From Adenanthera pavonina (taxonomy: Eukaryota; Streptophyta; Magnoliopsida; Fabales; Fabaceae), in the NCBI GenBank assembly GCA_026686845.1, contig JAIVEN010000001.1:34898001-34962000 (forward strand): a stretch of 64,000 bases of DNA. The letters run 5' to 3'. The notes beneath the pieces were generated by a model, which worked only from the letters and a program-made list of their open reading frames with translations, searched no databases and was not told the origin of the DNA. The translations under genes and the position numbers were made by a program. Positions 49,439 to 60,692 of the stretch are shown here, piece after piece; position 1 is the stretch's first letter, and each line of letters starts with the position of its first letter.

Positions 49439-51270
49439 ATACCATTTGTTGCTCTTTCTTGCTTAAAGACAGATCTGTAAAACAAAGTTCAGAGTTTCTT
49501 TTTAGGTACCCAAATTTGCTTAAGTCCTTTTCTGTTGGTGGCATTTTCCCTAGATACAAATGTACCTTTGGGAACCCATTTTACCTTCCTTTCAAGTCCA
49601 TTTTTCTTCAATGCACATGAACTGGAAATGTGTCCCTTCTTGTTATAGAAGTGACAAGTGGTAAAGGGGTTGCTGGATTGTGATGGAAGAAGAAAGCAAT
49701 GCAGATAATATTTTTTTTCACATATTTTGTTTGATCATAGGATTCAATGCGATTTGAGATGTGATTTTTCTTTTTATGTCCATTAGCATGCACAAAATAC
49801 CTCATATATAGATTTTGATTTTTCTTTTTAATCCTTTCTTTTACTGCACAAGGATCATAGCCAAGTCAAACTTTTCCTTGTATGATTCTCTAACTTCCCA
49901 TTAAAGCAAACAACATATCTTTTCCCTAAGTAAGTCTAGCCATGCCGTTCAGTAGATAGTCATTAGCTTGCTTTAATTCAATACATGATGTATAGCAGTC
50001 AGATTCAATTTTATGCAGTGATGCAATGTCAAAAATATTGCACTGAGATTCTAACTTGTTAATCTTTTTCTTAGCATGTTTCAGTTCTTTAGCTATCTTA
50101 ATAAACTCATCATGCAGTTCATGAAATGCATCAAGTAATTCAGAATAGGGAGGTTCAGATTCATATACCTCATCTTCATGATCACTGTTAGATGGGATTT
50201 GAGTTTCTTCATATGCAAGTGCCGTCAAGCAAATATTGTCAATTTCATCTTCATCATATAAGTTGTTGCCCCAGATTGATGAGATGTATGCTCTCTTCTT
50301 CTTGCTCTTGTCAGCAGCTTTCTTTTCTTTCTCTTGCTTCTTTACGAATTGTGGACAATCCCATTTGATGCTTACTTTTTGCATTCGTAGTAAATGACAG
50401 GTTCTTTTCCTTCTTTCTTGTTGTCTCCAGCTACTCCTTTCTTGTAGAATCTTTTGTTTCTTTTCTTGTTGTAAAACCTTCTAAATTTTCTGACCATCAT
50501 AGCTAGAGTTTCTTCATCCAATTCATCTCCATCATCAGATTATTCTTCTTTCTCTTCAGCATCTTTTAGAGGAAGACCCTTCTTTTTCCTATCTTGTCCT
50601 GCTTCCTTAAGAACCTTTATCTTTCCCTCATATACTTCAAGGCTACCGAAGAGGGCTGAGATAGAGGCCATTGATTCTCCTCTGGCTTCCTCTATTGTTG
50701 TTACTTTGGGTTGCCACTCCAGAGGAAGAGCTCTAAGGATTTTTCTAACCTTTTTTAGCTGAGTATACTCCTTACTTAGACTCTTCAATTGATTCACAAC
50801 AAGGGTGAATCTCTTTCGCAGCTCTTTGATGCTCTCACCTTCCACCATTCCGAAGCTTTCGTATTCACCAATACAGGAGTTCAATTTGTTTTCTCTTACT
50901 CCAGTGGTTCCTTCATGAGCGATTTCTAAAGTGTCCCATATATCCTTGGCTGTAGAACATTGTGACACTTTGCAGAATTCATCTTAGTTTAATGCACTGA
51001 CTAGACAGTGTTTTGCCTTAAAGTTCAGCAAGACTTTTCTCTTATCTTCCTTATTCCATTTGTCCTTGGCTTCTCCTTGTATTTTCCATCATCTTGTAGT
51101 TTTATTGGGACAAAGTCTCCCTTCTGGATGACAGACCAGATGTCCAGATTAATGAACTAGAGATAAATTTACATTCTCATCTTCCAGTATCCATAGTATT
51201 CTCAACTGAAGCCAGGTGGTCTGTTCGTGTTATTTCCCTCAGGTAGTATACTTTCTCCAAAGCTAGCCAT
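49439..51270 (-). pseudogene. Copia D: gag, degenerate
   Basis: The likely start is ATG 51270 (MASFGESILPEGNNTNRPPG). It has stops within 25 codons, then the gag domain is readable (IWDTLEIAHEGTTGVRENK; KELRKRFTLVVNQLKSLSKE; LPLEWQPKVTTIEEARGES). The zinc knuckle remnant SIKWDCPQF is at about 50365, followed by KSKKKRAYISSIW and an acidic helical stretch. A second knuckle (YNKKGHISSSC) is visible in a shifted frame near 49620-49650. Particle formation from this copy is not possible. Confidence 0.85.
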
Positions 51271-51311
51271 TGAATTTCTTAGACTGTTAGATCCTTTGTT
51301 TGGGAATTCAA

Positions 51312-51323
51312 GCTCTAATACCA
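51312..51323 (-). promoter_or_regulatory. Copia D primer-binding site
   Basis: The minus strand reads TGGTATTAGAGC two bases after the 5' LTR. It differs by one base (C to T) from the complement of initiator Met-tRNA, TGGTATCAGAGC. Confidence 0.9.
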
Positions 51324-51325
51324 CT

Positions 51326-52342
51326 TGTTAGATATGCTGGCTTCCTAAGAGGGGTGAATTGGGAAGATTAAAATTTTCTACAAAAGTCAAGAGTGTGATG
51401 AAGACAAAAGTGACAGAAAATAGAGTATAAAGGAATTACAATGTAAAAGTAGTAAAAGAGAAGGGAAGACACTGATGTTTATCCTGGTTCGGTCTCTTTA
51501 TCTTGACCTACATCTAGTCCGCAAATAACTACTTAAGATTTTCTACTACCTTGCAAGAATTCTATATGCTTCTTGCAATTGCCTCAGTACAACTTGATGC
51601 TTTGTTCTTAGAGGATACAACTCAAAATTCGAATTTTCAAGATTCAAAGTTCTTCTGTCAGAGAGAGCTCTTATTAGACTTAGTTCAAAGTTTGAATTTC
51701 TGAATACTAACATTCGTATGTCAATAGATTGTCATAACAGACTTGCAAGCTTTGTTTCTAAAATTTGAATTTTCAAAATCAAAGTTCATCTATCAGTGAG
51801 CTAATTTTGGACTCTTTTTAAACTTCATTTTCAGATGAGCTTTGTCATATCCTCAGACGAATTTTTCATTTTTATGTATTGTATTTTATCAGAAATTCAA
51901 ATTTTCAAAAGTCAAAGTTCGTCTGTCAGAGAAGGCTCTTATTAGACTCATGTCAAAGTTTGAATTTTTGCACTCAAAGTTCATCTGTTAGAGGAATCTC
52001 TTTTCTGAGTAACTTATTTTCAATTTGAAATTCGAATTTCAGAAGCCAAAGTTCAAATTTTCAAAGCAATAGATCAGTTTAACACTTTAAAGTTTGTCTG
52101 TTAGTGGGTGTTTTTCAAATATTCCATGAATTATCATAGAATCATATTTCTAAATCATTATTTTGCAAGTTTGTCTGTTAGTGGGTGTTTTTACTCAAAT
52201 TAAACATAGTAAGAAATTCTATATCTAATCTTGTACTGATTTTACTTGGATTTCTCCATTTGGGATCTTCCATGCACCTTTGATATCTTCTTTCCAAGCT
52301 CTATAAGGTTAGTTTGGAATCATCAAAACACTTGATTCAACA
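51326..52342 (-). repeat. Copia D 5' LTR with internal deletion
   Basis: Only 1017 bp: it begins at TGTTGAATCAAGTG (52342) and ends at TGTTAGATATGC (51326), with both ends intact. Against the A LTR, several hundred bases are missing at about 51615-51622 (TTAGAGGATACAACTCAAAA). A short duplicate CAAGTTTGTCTGTTAGTGGG (about 52090-52110 and 52166-52186) is also present. Confidence 0.9.
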
Positions 52343-52347
52343 TATGT

Positions 52348-54480
52348 GGGGCCGGCTACTTGGATCATACAACGCCAATAGGCTCAATCAAGTATCATCT
52401 CTTTAGATAAATAATTTCTCAAAAGGATATTCCTTATAACTACCCTTAGTGTCCTTTTTGGTCTTCCTCTATGCCTTTTGATTGAGTTTCAGGTGATTTG
52501 ATCAACTCTCTTCACTGGCTTCTCCTGCCCTCTTCTTTGTACATGCCCAAACCACCTTAAATAATTTTCCACCATTTTTTCCTCGATAGGTGTTACCCCA
52601 ACTTTCCTTCGTATACAATCATTTTATATCTTGTCCAATTTTGTATGACCACACATTTATCTTAACATTCTCATCTCTGCTACTCCCATCTTATGCTCTT
52701 GTTGTCCTTTTAAAGCCTAACATTCACTACCATATAGCATCGCTGGCCTTATAGTTGTTCTGTAAAATTTTCCTTTAAGCTTAGTAGGTTCCTTGCGGTC
52801 ACAAATAACTCATGTTGCTTTCCTCCACTTTAACTACCCAGCTTGTATCCTATACATAACATTCCCATCAATTTCACCATCATTCTGTAAAATCGACCCC
52901 AAATATCTAAACTTTGACACTTCAGGAATGGTTTGCTCTCCAATCTTTACCTCTGAATCATTTCTAATTGGCTACTTATTAAATTTGCAATGCATATATT
53001 CCATTTTACTTCTATTCAAACGGAAACCTTTTGATTCCAAAGTGTGTCTCCATAATTCAAGTTTAGAGTTGACCTCTTCTATTGAGTCCTGTATTAAAAC
53101 TATATCATCCGCCAAGAGCATACACTTTGCAATTCCTTCCTATATATGTTTTGTAAGAACATCCAAAACTAGATCAAACAAGTATGGACTCAAGGAAGAT
53201 CCTTGATGTAAGCATATTGTTATAGGGAAGTCCTTTGTCACACCTACAGCGGTTCTCACACTTGTTGTTGCCCCCTCATACATATCCTTTATGGCTCTAA
53301 TATAAGCCACATGGACACCTTTCTTCTCTATTGCTTTCCACAATATATCTCTTGGTACTTTATCATAGGCTTTTTCCAAATCAATGAAAATCATATGTAG
53401 GTCTCTCTCTTTACTTTGGTATCTTTCAATCAAACCCCTTAATAAATAAATAGCATCTGTTGTAGACCATCCTGGCATAAATCCAAATTGGTTTTTTGAA
53501 ATACAAGACTCTTTTCTGAGTCTATACTCAATCACTCTTTCCCAAAGTTTCGTGGTGTGACAAATGTGTTTTATCCCCCAATAATTAGCACAATTCTGAA
53601 TATCCCCCTTGTTCTTGAATATGGGCACTAGAGTGCTCTTTCTCCATTTCTCTGGTATTTTCTTGGACCTTAAAGTCTTGTTAAATAACATAGTGAGCCA
53701 CCAAATCCCCTTCTCTCCTTAGCACTTCCAAACTTCAATAGGAATACCATCGGGACTAATGGATTTCCCATTATCTATTCTCTTAAAAGTTTCTTTTACC
53801 TCTCCAACTCGAATCCTACGATAGAAATTCAAATTAAGATCATCTTCATGGGTTGTTAATACTTCAGTATCAATAGTCATATCCAATCCATTGTTGAAAA
53901 GCTTATAAAAGTAGCTCTTCCATCTTTCTTTGATATCATCATCTGCAACTAAAATTTTTCCTTCCTTATCCTTAATGCATCTTACTTCGTCCAAATCTCT
54001 TGACTTTCTTTCCCTTCTCTTGGCGATTTTGTAAATCTTACTTTCACCATTCTTTATTCCTAAATCCTAGTAGAATTCCTCAAAAGCTTTCTTAGTCTCC
54101 TTTTTAGCTAACCGATAACATTTCCAATTTTCATCGTTATTGCACAGATGCAGGGCTTTGAAACACTCTTTCTTATATTTGACCTTCTCCTGCACACTCT
54201 CATTCCACCACCAAGATTCTTCATCCTTAGGTCCAAAACCTTTGGATTCACCCAATACTGTTTTAGCTGTATCCTTGATCCTTTTAGCCATCTCATCCCA
54301 CAAGATGTTAGTGCTTGCTTGCAAGGCCTAATCACCTTCCTCCATAACTTTCCTCATAAAGGTCACTTGTTTCTCACCTTTTAGTTGCCACCACTTAATC
54401 CTAGGATTTAAAGCTTTTTCGACTTTTCAGTTTATGGTTTTTGACTACCATATCAAGGACCAAGACCCTATGTTGTAAAG
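52348..54480 (-). pseudogene. LINE: reverse transcriptase region, degenerate
   Basis: In order on the minus strand: a linker (TAKTVLGESKGFGPKDEESW, 54324-54067), a second linker block (WKSYFYKLFNNGLD, 53994-53719), then RT (LVPIFKNKGDIQNCANYWGI, NQFGFMPGWSTTDAIYLLRG, MIFIDLEKAYDKVPRDILW, LHQGSSLSPYLFDLV). The catalytic box is read as LADDIVLI near 53105-53119, after a break at about 53137. The distal part (YLGSILQNDGEIDGN, FGHVQRR) is readable with several stops down to 52400. This enzyme would copy the LINE RNA at the nicked target. Plus-strand frames such as 52793-53206 are antisense shadows. Confidence 0.9.
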
Positions 54481-55200
54481 TTAAACTTTCACCAAGGATT
54501 CTTTGCAGTCTTTACAAGTTGTTCTACCTGAGTTCCTTACCAAAAAGAAGTCAATATGTGACCTTTGGACTCCACTTTTATATGCAATTAAATGCTCCTC
54601 CCACTTCTTGAAATAGGTGTTAACAATCATGAGGTTGTAAGCCATTGAAAAATCAATAATGGAATGTCCCTCCTCATTTACTTCTCCAAAGCCATGACCG
54701 CTGTGAGCTCCAATATATTGCCTTGTCTCTTTTCCCACATGACCACTAAGGTCCCCCCCAATGAGGATCTTTTCCTCTTGTGAGATATCTTGAACCAAGC
54801 CCTCCAACTCTTCCCAAAACTTTTCCTCAATATGTGTGTTCAACCCTACTTGAGGTGCATAAGCACTAATAACATTGAGAGTATCATGTCCAATAGTCAA
54901 TTTTAAGGATAAGATCATATCTCCAATCCTTCTGACTCTTACCACATTCTTTTTCCACTCCTTGTCCATAATAATACAAACTCCATTCCTTGCTCTGACC
55001 TTCCCTATGTACCAAAGTTTATAACCAGTAGTGTCTAACTCCTTAGCCTTTTCTCCCACCAATTTAGTTTCTTGAAGATATAAGATGTTAATTCTCCTTC
55101 GAATCATAGCATCTACCACCTCTATAGATTTACCTGTTAAAGTATCAATATGCCAAAAACCAAATCTAATCTTGCTTTCTGGGCTAACTTCTTTACCCAC
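54481..55200 (-). pseudogene. LINE: apurinic-type endonuclease domain
   Basis: An open stretch of 239 codons encodes most of the endonuclease that nicks the target DNA. Motifs: RFGFWHIDTLTGKS (the usual WNI... Asn is His here), LQETK with the catalytic Glu, AYAPQVG, LIGGDLSGHVG and SHIDFFLV. It begins with MGKEVSPESK and lies about 250 bases after the LINE 5' end. The frame ends at a stop near 54478, where other family members continue into the linker, so the protein is cut off before RT. Changing the motif Asn and losing RT would abolish mobility. Confidence 0.9.
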
Positions 55201-55456
55201 ATCCGTCCAGCATGATGTGGGAACCGTTGCTCATTTAACACTACACCCGGGTGCTGATGTAACGACTCTAACTCATTTGACACTACATTCGAGCCATACA
55301 ACGTGTTACTTCTTGGCAATGACCTAGCCTTAACACATATACATCTTTGATCCATGTCATAAAGATTCAACAGATTTTTACATCGGTTATCAAGGGCCTA
55401 ACGCAACCCTCCTCCTTTACCTGGGCTTGGGATCGGCTATGACACTACATAGGCAG
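55201..55456 (-). other. LINE 5' leader
   Basis: The leader between the target duplication and the endonuclease start. On the minus strand it reads CTGCCTATGTAGTGTCATAG, then AGGAGGAGGGTTGCGTTAGG. A 77-codon minus frame (55370-55137) ends inside the endonuclease region in another frame and is probably leader sequence. Confidence 0.65.
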
Positions 55457-56617
55457 AGTTGATTAACTTTATTAAACAATTTACAAAATTCCATCCTTGT
55501 CCCATTCACCAGCCTTGGAAATGCCATTCCCTAACTTTTTTGGCAAAAAATTGCTTCTCAATTTTTAATTGACCAAAATACCTTTTACAGATTAAATTTT
55601 CCTATACCGATTAAATATTTTTGTTGTAATTGTCATTAAATTAGTACAGGAATATCCAAAAATAACTTTTGGACTAAAATCATTATCTTGACCCAAAATA
55701 TATTTGGGTAGGGTCTATTTACTATTCATGACCCTGTATTGCTTTTTCTGCAATCCAAAATAACCTTTAATCAGTATAACACTAATTTTTATTCTAAATG
55801 CTCATAATAAAATGATACTAACGTTATTAATTTCCAAACATTATTGCATTGGGCTTATCTCATCAAGAGCTTCATTTTGACTATAATTTTTCATATTTCC
55901 AAAAAACACATTAACTCGGGGCAAATTTATAATTTTTAAAACTTTCAGGTCATTGGGTGTAATTTTTCACAAACTTCTTTATCTTTTCCTCCTCCATGTT
56001 GAACTCACTCTTAAGGAACTAAAATGCAAGGATTCTTAATTCTAAGGGCCAAAATGTAATTTTCTTATTTTTCTGTTTAAAATAAAAAAAAATGATCTAT
56101 TTGCCTCTCTTCATACTTAATGGTGTCTCTCTTCTTTTTTCAGTTACTTATGCATTCTATGATATCAACATTTTTTCCTTGTAGCTTAAATCCAATATTC
56201 ACATTTTAGTTCTAATCTAGGAAATGACTATTTTGCCCCTAAACCAAGTCAAAACGTAATTATCCAAAGACCAATTTGTTATTATTTCTTTTTCACTATT
56301 CACATTGACTTTTTAATTGGTATATCTCTCAACCCAGATCTTCTAGCTTCACAATACTTATACCGTTGCACTCAACTTGGAGCGGGCTTTCATTCAAGTG
56401 GTATATATTGCATATGTTCCGGGATAAGTTCTAGAATTAGTTTCTGCTAAGGACCTTATAGAAAATTAATTCCAAATAATAACTAAACATAACTTCTTCA
56501 GAAAATTAGATAAGAAATTAATTCATTCTAAAGCCTAATTATATATAGCATTTTTATCTCACTTCATTTATCATCTTTTATTCATTTTATAGTATCCCAT
56601 AAAATATAGATATTACA
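55457..56617 (-). repeat. R9, LTR-like repeat, high-coordinate part
   Basis: It opens with the right copy of the LINE target duplication (55457-55479) and continues in register with R7 (GATTAAATATTTTTGTTGTAATTGTCA at 55611-55637 matches 33462-33488). It contains CAATACTTATACCGTTGCA (56362-56380), a TATA-like element on the minus strand. It ends ATATTACA at 56617. No gene. Confidence 0.8.
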
Positions 56618-56924
56618 CTCCCCCTTTTTTATGATGACAAAATAACTTGCAAACTAGATTCGTACTTAGGTTTGCTTCCAAGAGCTCCCCCTCAACATAT
56701 GCATTAAAATTTGAATATAAATATGGCACATATTTTAGAGTTGAGAATGTAGGAGAATAGAAATGGAAATATGGAAACACATTGCATTGATTCATAAGTT
56801 CAACATTGATTTTCAATCAAATTCAACTAAAATCAACACAAGTACATATTTTCATGTAACATAGATTCAGAGTTCAATAGAGAAGAAATTATAAATACAA
56901 AATCCTAAGATCTAAGCCCTAAGG
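56618..56924 (-). other. Copia C: polypurine tract and 3' noncoding region
   Basis: 56618-56630 is the main polypurine half (minus strand AAAAAAGGGGGAG). A second purine run, GTTGAGGGGGAGC, lies at about 56683-56696, as in Copia A. The rest, up to the ORF3 end, has no gene. Confidence 0.75.
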
Positions 56925-59077
56925 TTCTATAGCTTCTTGTCAATTCTCCCTAGCCTTGAGCTTAATCTTCTTCTTGCCATATGTCTTTCCTGATTGCTCA
57001 GTAGCTTCATATTGTCTAGTTTAGGTTTGTTCAATTGCAGCTCCTTGAATTTGCCCAACTTTCTTCTCCTCCATTTTAGCATCATCAGGAGCTAGAGCAA
57101 ATACATAGGGAAGAGGTATTTTGGTGATAGGAATGGCCTGAAGTGGGACTGAAATAAATGGCACTGAGGGAGGTATTTGAGGAGGGTCATCATCAGCTAT
57201 TAATTCCTGAACCTCCCTTTGAAGGTTGGCTGGCCTAGCCCACTAAGAGACCATATCCAAAGGATGGAGGTTGAAGAGTAGGTGGAGGGAACATTTCATC
57301 TAGCCTTTGCTCTTGTGCTTACACTACAACATTATGTGCAACAGCAGCAAGGTCCATATAAGGCACGATGACCATTTCCTTGTTAGGAGTAGCTTGAATA
57401 ACTGATGCAGTGGTGAGATCAACAATAAGCTTCTCTATTTCCTCAGTCTTTTGTGATGAAAGAATTGACTCTTGAGCAATATCCTCAATCATTGGCTCAT
57501 GAGAGCCTTCTACCTAAGTGGCTTCTTCCTCAATGGCATAGTTTAGAGATAGACTAGCATTGGTTTCATTGCTGTAGGTCTGACGGGTAGTAACAGTAAC
57601 AATAGCAATATTAGTAGCAGCAGCATCAGGAGAATCTATCTCAAAAGGACTTGGGACTTGAGTAGAGATAGATTTGAGGGGTTTAGAAGTACCAATATGA
57701 GGATATGCTAATGTGTTTGGAATGGAATTGTGAATATCTTCATAGACATCAGCAATTACCTTGACATTCTTGGCCAAGTCAGTTATTCGATCTTGCAGGT
57801 GTGCATATTGAGCATTCTATTCCTCCCTAATGCTAAGCATTATTTCTGATAGGCAATCAAAGAGTTTAGGTATCGTATTATGGGTGGCCATAGTTGTTGG
57901 AATGGAAAGTTTAGGTTGCTAGGTAGGTTAAGGTTGGGTTCGTTGTGGTTCAGGTTGGATGGGTGGAGCAGCCTCAAACATAGCTTTTTACTGTTATGAC
58001 TCTCCCTCTTTATAGAATAAATCCTTTGATTTACCAGCTCCCTTTCTAATCCATTTGCCCTCTTTCCTTTCAATCCTCATTCTCATCATCTCTTCTTCTT
58101 TGAACTCCTTAGTTGGCTTTCCTTTTGCCTTTCTCCAAATGCTGTATTTTGGCAAATTTAAGCAGCTTGGTGATAATGGAGGCATAGGGCAAGATTGAAT
58201 CTTTTCTTTGATCTCTTACCTTAATTATCCTCTGAAAGATTATGTGAGCCAAGTTAAACTCCATTTTGTGAATTAATGCTGTCATTGCATGATCCTCAAC
58301 CCTGGTGATAAAATTGAAGCTTCCTCCCTTGTTGAAGACAATCCTTGACACTATATAGTGTAGGACTCTCACTTGTACACTGAGGTCAAAAGGCTTCACA
58401 ATTTTCAGAGGAGGCCTATTCACACACCTTCTAAAGAGAGCATCCAAGATTGTACTTTCCTTATAATTCAGAAATTCCCCACCTTCCTTATCAGCATCAT
58501 CATCCTCATCCATGTATTTGGAGGTGGAGATATCAATCTTGAAACCCTTTTGTCCAGGAATCTCTAAAACCTCATTAATATTCTCATCTGATAGCCACAG
58601 ATTCCTAAATCTAAGTGTTACTTGGTACTTCATCTTCTTATCATTTTAGTTCAATGCGGCACACCAAGTTTTGATCACCTCATCATCATATCTTTCTTTA
58701 ATTTCCAACATATTTTTATATTTGCCTATCCAGATTCCAGCATCAAAGTTGTTTGAAACTATAAATTCCTCCAAATTGGTGAAGTGAGGCGTTATTACCT
58801 TCTTTGCCACAAACTTTGTGGTATTTTCCTTTAGGATTTGATTAGAGCTGCAAAGAGGCCTTGTAGTCTTCTACAACTCTTTTGACTCAGTGCTGGACGT
58901 AGGAGTAGCAAGGTTGATTTCTTTGAAGTTGTTTTCTGTTTCTTTGATGGAGTTCTTTTACTAGATTTTATCCTTTCTTTTATGGGTATCTCCTTCCTTT
59001 GAAGCATACTGTGATTTGGTGGAATGTTTGGGTCTAACTTGCTCTTTCCCAATGTTGGCATTTTTCACTCTAACCAT
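56925..59077 (-). pseudogene. Copia C: ORF3 downstream of pol, degenerate
   Basis: It starts at ATG 59077 (MVRVKNANIGKEQVRPKHST), with frame changes soon after. The central domain is the best preserved in the window: one open frame of 174 codons at 58633-58109 (EVLEIPGQKGFKIDISTSKY, EFLNYKESTILDALFRR, PFDLSVQVRVLHYIVSRIVF, FNFITRVEDHAMTALIHKME, AHIIFQRIIKVRDQRKD, LPYASIITKLLKFAKIQHLE). A frameshift leads to EFKEEEMMRMRIERKEGKWI, then a helical part (LQDRITDLAKNVKVIADVYE) and an acidic, Ser/Thr-rich tail. It is more divergent from A and D than these are from each other. It keeps TGG in KTWCA, where A and D have stops. Function unknown. Confidence 0.75.
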
Positions 59078-60017
59078 ATTCGTGAGAGATTTGTGTTGAA
59101 AAATACTCTGAAGATGTTTATGAGGTTTAGGTTGAAGTTTAATCAGTGAGAAATGGGGTTTAACCGAAGGAATTTAAGAATTGTTAGAGAGGAAAGGAAT
59201 AGCTTCGGTTGTAAGACAAATATGGTTGCGTCTGTTTAGATCGTGATCCTTTGGATTTTCTTTTGTAACCATTCAACAAACCAATTTTGGTGGTCAAAAT
59301 TCAAATTTTAGTCAGTTATGTCGCCTAATAACATAAGGAAACTATCTTGACAGATGAATTTCCAACCTCAAAGTTCATATGTCAGGGACTTATTATTGAT
59401 AGATGCTTCAACAGACGAACTATGCTCCCTTAAAGTTTGAATTTTGAAGTCTACAACTAAACATATGTAAACACATAAGGTTCAACAAATGAATTTTAAG
59501 AGTCGAAGTTCATATTTAGAGACTTTATGAAGAAATGTCTAAAATGCGAATTTTGAGTCATCAAAATTCATATGTTGTTAATACAAACAAAGTAAACACA
59601 TATACCAATATTCAAAATTTGAATTTCAGTTAATCAATAGATAAATTTTGAATGGACTAAAGCATTGGTAAATCATGTGAATCACTGAAATTCGACTGTT
59701 AAAGCTTTAAAGTTCAAATTTTAACTATGCATTTTCATTCAATAAGTTAAATAGAGCATGAAAATTTGTCTATTAGTTGTCAAAATGCGAATTTTACAAG
59801 ATTAAACTTGCAAATGGACACTGAACATTCGAATTTATATATTTCTTCAGTAGATGTTGATTTAGTAAGCTTGAGATACTCCATTATCTTTATTTTTCTA
59901 TCATATAAACTCATGAGGAGTACCTGCAAAATACTTTAAACATACTCCTAAGCTTAAGTTAGAGTTTGACTTAACAAATTATCTTTAAAAAGTAAACAAA
60001 TTTAGCTATAAGCTTGC
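59078..60017 (-). other. Copia C: spacer between pol and ORF3
   Basis: A gene-free stretch with the familiar AAATTTGAATTTC, CAGACGAACT and AAAATTCATATGTTG motifs. It is collinear with the A and D spacers but divergent. It ends at the pol terminus. Confidence 0.7.
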
Positions 60018-60692
60018 TTACAGTTCATTGGAATTTACCATTCTCAATTCTCTTCTGATTTTACAATATTTGTCTTCTGGAAGTGGCATAGTCAGGATAT
60101 CTACAAGTTGATCTTCTATACGGACAAATTCCAATATAATGTCTCTTTTCAAAACATGATCCCTTATAGAATGATGTCTGACCTTAATGTTCTTTGTCCT
60201 TGAATATATTACTAGATTCTTTGTGATATTGATGACACTTTGATTATCACATCTCACAGGTATTTCCTTCATCTAAATTTCTTGCTATTTCATCCAAAGG
60301 ATTTGAGCACAGTAGCTTCCAGCATTTATGTATTTAGTTTCTACTATGGAGAGAGCCACATTGTTCTACTTCTTGTTGAACTATGAGACTATAGATCCGC
60401 CAAGAAATTGGCATGTGCCACTTGTGCTTTTTTTGTCAGTTTTGGATCCAGCAAAGTTAGTATCAATATACCTTACAAGCTCTTTTCTATTGTCTTTTGG
60501 ATACCAGTTCCTATTTGTTATATTCCAATTAAATATCTGAATATTCTTTTTATAGCTGTTGCATGGGACTCTTTGAGACATAATTGGAACCTAGCACACA
60601 TGTAGACACTGAACATAATGTCAGGTCTACTAGCCATCAAGTGTAGTAAGGAACCAATTATTCTTCTGTACAGAGTTATATTAAATGATTTT
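60018..60692 (-). pseudogene. Copia C: RNase H part of pol, degenerate
   Basis: The C-terminal part of pol after the R10 insertion. The RT/RNase H junction is readable as YRRIIGSLLHLMASRPDIMF, with a sense codon where A and D share a stop, and SVYMCARFQL follows. RNase H shows RYIDTNFAGSKTDKKSTSGT in frame with QFLGGS. The terminal part has DNQSVINITKNLV, RHHSIRDHVLK and EDQLVDILTMPLPEDKY. At least two frameshifts and several stops interrupt it. The catalytic Asp of the TD(A/T)NF motif is kept. Confidence 0.85.

Larger units (their letters stand above)
42278..52342 (-). mobile_element. Copia D: Sirevirus-like LTR retrotransposon, rearranged
   Basis: A 10,065-bp element flanked by a perfect TATGT duplication (42273-42277 and 52343-52347) in the 3' end of the LINE. 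The order on the minus strand is 5' LTR, PBS, gag, protease, integrase, RT, RNase H, ORF3, 3' LTR. It is a close relative of Copia A. Both LTRs have large, different deletions, the PPT is lost, and pol has frameshifts, so it is dead. By nesting it is the youngest insertion on its branch. Confidence 0.95.
42250..55456 (-). mobile_element. RTE-like LINE, interrupted by Copia D
   Basis: About 3.14 kb net: 52348-55456 plus 42250-42277. Single-ORF layout, endonuclease then RT, no LTRs, and a 3' end reading GCCGGCCCCACATAGTGGGA...ATTATTGTTG. It has a short TTG-type tail rather than poly(A), as in plant RTE elements. A 23-bp duplication frames it. The length and 5' leader suggest a near full-length insertion, later broken by stops and frameshifts. 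Copia D landed 28 bases from its 3' end. The RTE assignment rests on the endonuclease wording (LTGKSIEVVDAMIRRRINIL) and the tail. Confidence 0.88.

Noticed and set aside
52793..53206. A 137-codon plus-strand frame
   Set aside because: It is antisense to the LINE reverse transcriptase, whose motifs are clear on the minus strand.
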